DNA from: an uncultured Collinsella sp.
GTDB taxonomy: Bacteria; Actinomycetota; Coriobacteriia; Coriobacteriales; Coriobacteriaceae
DNA: 7,869 bases
Assembly: GCA_900545505.1 (NCBI GenBank)
Contig: UQZC01000068.1
Coordinates: 1 to 7,869, forward strand
Reading direction: 5' to 3'
In this document: positions 5,498 through 7,869 of the stretch, one piece after another
Numbering within the stretch: position 1 is the first letter of the stretch
How the letters are laid out: every line of letters begins with the position of its first letter
The notes under the pieces: generated by a model
What the model was told of the DNA's origin: nothing
The model's database searches: none
Seen by the model: only the letters and a program-made list of their open reading frames with translations
Translations under genes and position numbers: made by a program

Positions 5498-6022
5498 ATG
5501 AAGAAGACCATCGCAATCGGTTGCGACCATATCGTTACGGACGAGAAGATCTATCTGGCCGACCGCCTGGAGCAGGCTGGCTACAAGGTGCTCGACTGCG
5601 GCACCTACAGCCACACCCGTACGCACTATCCCATCTACGGTAAGGCCGTGGGCGAGGCTGTTGCCAGCGGCAAAGCCGACTTTGGCGTGGCCCTGTGCGG
5701 CACCGGCATCGGCATCACCAACGCCGTCAACAAGGTTCCCGGCGCCCGCTGCGCCCTGGTTCGTGACATGACCTCTGCCCTGTATGCCCGTCGCGAGCTC
5801 AACGCCAACATCGTGGGCTTTGGCGGCAAGATCACCGGCGAGTTCCTGATGGCCGATATCATGCTTGCCTTCCTGGAGGAGCCCTACGAGAAGACCCCCG
5901 AGCACGATGCCCTGATCGCTAAGATCGACGCCTGCAACAAGGCCGACGCCGAGGCTCAGGCTGACCCGCACTTCTTTGACGAGTTCCTCGAGAAGTGGGA
6001 CCGCGGCGAATACCATGATTAG
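5498..6022 (+). CDS. lacB: Galactose-6-phosphate isomerase subunit LacB
   Basis: Partner subunit of LacA in the tagatose-6-phosphate pathway. It has 174 residues, close to the usual 171. The N-terminus IGCDHIVTDEK carries the Asp10-His11 pair. THTRTHYPI-type sequence appears here as SHTRTHYPIYGK. The RpiB-like active-site loop is LCGTGIGI, with Cys67 as the expected catalytic residue. VNKVPG, ALVRDMT, NANIVGFGGKITGE and the terminal FFDEFLEKWDRGEYHD are family hallmarks, so the protein looks intact. AAAGGA seven bases upstream supports the start. It is cotranscribed with lacA by position. No clear intrinsic terminator follows, so transcription may continue to the epimerase gene. Confidence 0.97.
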   Translation: MKKTIAIGCDHIVTDEKIYLADRLEQAGYKVLDCGTYSHTRTHYPIYGKAVGEAVASGKADFGVALCGTGIGITNAVNKVPGARCALVRDMTSALYARRELNANIVGFGGKITGEFLMADIMLAFLEEPYEKTPEHDALIAKIDACNKADAEAQADPHFFDEFLEKWDRGEYHD

Positions 6023-6225
6023 CGGGTATCCGGTGTAATTAACTAGTCCGTTGACGGCTCGCGTTTCTGTGAGGGGGCGCGGGCCGGTTTTCTATCAGCC
6101 CAATTGGCCCAGCGGGCTGGACGTGCATTGTTCTTTTGTTTGCGGCGCTGCCTCATTACCTTTCTGCTAAAGGCACGACGTTCACAATGGATCGTGCGAG
6201 ATAATATGTGAAGGAGAAGATTCCC
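6023..6225 (+). promoter_or_regulatory. Gap between lacB and the epimerase gene
   Basis: A 203-bp stretch with no gene. CAGCCC (6096-6101) / GGGCTG (6114-6119) and GGGCC (6081-6085) / GGCCC (6106-6110) are two possible stems that exclude each other. Neither is followed by a T tract, so there is no classical terminator. TTGTTCTTTTGTTTG (6128-6142) resembles the GTTCTTTTTTGTTTG stretch upstream of lacF. TAATAT (6202-6207) looks like a -10 box but lies too close to the start codon to be trusted. Confidence 0.4.
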
Positions 6226-7107
6226 ATGGAGTTTGTTCTTGATAACGGCTCTGTCCGCATTGCGTTGAGCACGGCTGGCGGATCGTTCACTTCTATTGCG
6301 GCCAACGGCCGTGAGTACCTGTGGCAGGGTGACCCGGCGGTCTGGTCGGGCCAGGCACCCATTTGTTTCCCGATCTGCGGCGGCCTTCGCGACGGTCACG
6401 CAATGACCATGGGCGGCCGCGAGATTAAGCTCGCCCGCCACGGCTTTGCGCGTAAACAGGAGTGGAAGCTCGAGGAACAGAGCGACAACATGGTCGCGCT
6501 GAGCCTAAGCTCTGCCGACCATGCCGAGTTGCTCGAGCAGTACCCGTATCCGTTTAAGATCGTTGCTCGTTACACGATCGATGCGGAGAAGGTGGCCGTG
6601 TCGTACGAGGTGACCAATGAGGGCACCGAGGACATGCCGTTCTTTGTGGGCGGTCACCCTGGCTTTAAGTGCCCGCTTGACGAGGGCGAGTCCTATGACG
6701 ACTACGAGCTTCGTTTCGATCAGCGCGAGGCCGCCGAGCTCTGTACTGCCGTTCCTTCGACGGGCTTGATTGATGTTGAGCATCGCAGCAAGAACCCGAT
6801 GGTTGGCCATGACCTGCCGCTGACCCACGAACTCTTTGACTTCGCAGAGACCATCTTTGACGTGCTCGAGAGCCGCGTGGTTACGCTGACCAAGAAGACC
6901 GAGGACAAGGGCGTGCGCCTGACGTTTCCCGATATGCCGTACCTGATTGTGTGGAGCAAGCCCGAGGGCGACTTTGTGGCCGTGGAACCGTGGGGCGGCC
7001 TGTCCACCTGCTCCGACGAGGACGATATTCTGGAGCACAAGCGTGGCTGCCTGGTGGCCAAGCCGGGGGAGACCGTTACCCGCGGCTTTGAGATCGAGAT
7101 CCTTTAA
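6226..7107 (+). CDS. LacX-like aldose 1-epimerase family protein
   Basis: A 293-residue galactose-mutarotase-like protein, expected to interconvert alpha and beta anomers of a sugar or sugar phosphate in the cytoplasm. Family catalytic positions are visible: His72 in ARHGFAR, His144 in GGHPGF and Glu254 in AVEPWGG. The length fits the shorter LacX/YeaD-like branch rather than GalM (about 340). I start at ATG 6226 rather than GTG 6208, because AAGGAG (6211-6216) sits nine bases upstream and overlaps the region just after the GTG. LDNGSVRIALSTAGGSF is a normal N-terminus for the family. It lies between lacB and lacC, as a lac-linked epimerase would, 56 bp before lacC. The true substrate cannot be told; lacX is the closest symbol but I leave it unassigned. 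Confidence 0.9.
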   Translation: MEFVLDNGSVRIALSTAGGSFTSIAANGREYLWQGDPAVWSGQAPICFPICGGLRDGHAMTMGGREIKLARHGFARKQEWKLEEQSDNMVALSLSSADHAELLEQYPYPFKIVARYTIDAEKVAVSYEVTNEGTEDMPFFVGGHPGFKCPLDEGESYDDYELRFDQREAAELCTAVPSTGLIDVEHRSKNPMVGHDLPLTHELFDFAETIFDVLESRVVTLTKKTEDKGVRLTFPDMPYLIVWSKPEGDFVAVEPWGGLSTCSDEDDILEHKRGCLVAKPGETVTRGFEIEIL

Positions 7108-7163
7108 CGAGCTATCGTATGTTTGGGGTCGCGCGTGTCGTGCCCCGGAAACAGGAGTTCAAT

Positions 7164-7869
7164 ATGATTCTGACCGTTACCATGAACCCGTCGATCGATA
7201 CGCGCTATCAGCTCGACAAGTTGATCATCGACGACGTGAACCGCGTGACGCCCGAAAAGACCGCTGGCGGTAAGGGCCTCAACGTGAGCCGCGTGTTGCT
7301 GCAGCTGGGCGACGACGTGCTCGCGACTGGCCTGCTTGGCGGCCACATGGGTGCCTATATGGCCGAGCTCATGGATGCCGATGGCGTCAAGAACGAATTT
7401 GTGCCCATCGCCGGCGAGACGCGCATTTGCCTGAATATTCTGCACGAGGGTAATCAGACCGAGCTTTTGGAGAGCGGCCCGCAGATCGCCCCGGCCGAGC
7501 TCGAGGCCTTTACGGCCAAGTTTGCCGAGCTTGCAGCGAAGGCGGACGTTGTGACGCTTTCGGGCTCGCTGCCGCGTGGTGTCGATGCCGGCTACTATGC
7601 CGAGCTCGTCAAGATCGCCGAGGAGGCGGGCGCCAAGGTGCTGCTCGACACCTCGGGTGCATCGCTGGAGGCCGCGCTGGAGTCCGATGCCAAGCCTGAG
7701 CTCGTAAAGCCCAATCTGACCGAGATCAACGGCCTGCTGGGTACGTCCTTTACGACCGATGATGTCGATGCCCTGCGCGAGGCGCTCGCCGCCGATGACC
7801 GCTTTGCCGGTATTCCCTGGGTTGTCGTTTCGATGGGCGCTGCCGGTTCGGTGGGCTTCCATGAGGGTC
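7164..7869 (+). CDS. lacC: Tagatose-6-phosphate kinase, 5' part (cut by window edge)
   Basis: PfkB-family sugar kinase that uses ATP to make tagatose-1,6-bisphosphate from tagatose-6-phosphate, the step after LacAB. The window holds 235 of about 310 expected codons. Visible hallmarks are TVTMNPSIDTRYQLD at the N-terminus, the glycine-rich first signature AGGKGLNVSRVLLQLG (about 33-48), SGSLPRG, LLDTSG, VKPNLTEI, and the start of the nucleotide-binding region VVSMGAAGSVGF. The catalytic aspartate motif (GAGD) should lie just beyond the edge. AGGAG six bases upstream supports the ATG. 1-Phosphofructokinase (FruK) is a close relative and the main alternative; the lacAB context favours LacC. Confidence 0.92.
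   Translation, partial: MILTVTMNPSIDTRYQLDKLIIDDVNRVTPEKTAGGKGLNVSRVLLQLGDDVLATGLLGGHMGAYMAELMDADGVKNEFVPIAGETRICLNILHEGNQTELLESGPQIAPAELEAFTAKFAELAAKADVVTLSGSLPRGVDAGYYAELVKIAEEAGAKVLLDTSGASLEAALESDAKPELVKPNLTEINGLLGTSFTTDDVDALREALAADDRFAGIPWVVVSMGAAGSVGFHEG

Noticed and set aside
6208..6225. GTG at 6208 as the epimerase start, adding six residues
   Set aside because: The AAGGAG ribosome site lies just downstream of this GTG and correctly spaced before ATG 6226. No good ribosome site precedes the GTG.
7104..7862. A 252-codon minus-strand frame opposite lacC
   Set aside because: The plus strand encodes an unmistakable PfkB-family kinase, so the antisense frame is a shadow.

Overview
The window looks like a lactose/galactose catabolic locus from a high-GC Gram-positive gut bacterium, most likely a member of Coriobacteriia such as Collinsella. 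That assignment is an inference. It rests on GC-rich coding sequence with strong purine-rich Shine-Dalgarno sites, on the combination of a lactose-type PTS with the tagatose-6-phosphate pathway, and on intergenic repeat words resembling those I associate with that group. No database comparison was possible.

Layout. (1) Bases 1-1484, minus strand: the 5' part of a lactose-family PTS permease (EIICB, lacE), cut by the window edge just after the EIIB active-site cysteine. (2) 1485-1841: a 357-bp divergent control region holding three copies of a LacI-type operator and a tandem pair of GAACC-N3-GGTTC palindromes. (3) 1842-2846, plus strand: a LacI/GalR-family regulator. (4) 2847-3060: a control region with three GTTCA words exactly 21 bp apart. 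(5) 3061-3399: the PTS EIIA protein (lacF), followed by a strong intrinsic terminator. (6) 3474-3591: intergenic repeats, comprising a 19-bp-arm inverted repeat and a 14-bp direct repeat. (7) 3685-4698: a membrane protein of unknown function with its own terminator; it looks like a separate unit inside the locus. (8) 4773-5005: a control region with nested GTTC/GAAC dyads. (9) 5006-6022: lacA and lacB, the two subunits of galactose-6-phosphate isomerase. (10) 6226-7107: a LacX-like aldose-1-epimerase-family protein. (11) 7164 to the right edge: tagatose-6-phosphate kinase (lacC), incomplete.

How the genes fit together. Phosphate would pass from HPr to LacF (His79), then to LacE Cys491, then to lactose during uptake, giving lactose-6-phosphate. 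A phospho-beta-galactosidase (lacG), not in this window, would release galactose-6-phosphate. LacAB converts this to tagatose-6-phosphate and LacC phosphorylates it to tagatose-1,6-bisphosphate, which an aldolase (lacD, not seen here) would cleave. The epimerase-like protein would act on sugar anomers.

The main novelty is regulatory. The lacE/regulator side carries LacI-type operators. The lacF and lacAB/epimerase control regions instead carry a different GTTC/GAAC-based motif set, suggesting a second regulator encoded elsewhere. I saw no CRISPR array, tRNA, rRNA or transposase gene. No clearly undescribed protein system is visible; the orphan membrane protein is the only gene whose role I cannot place.
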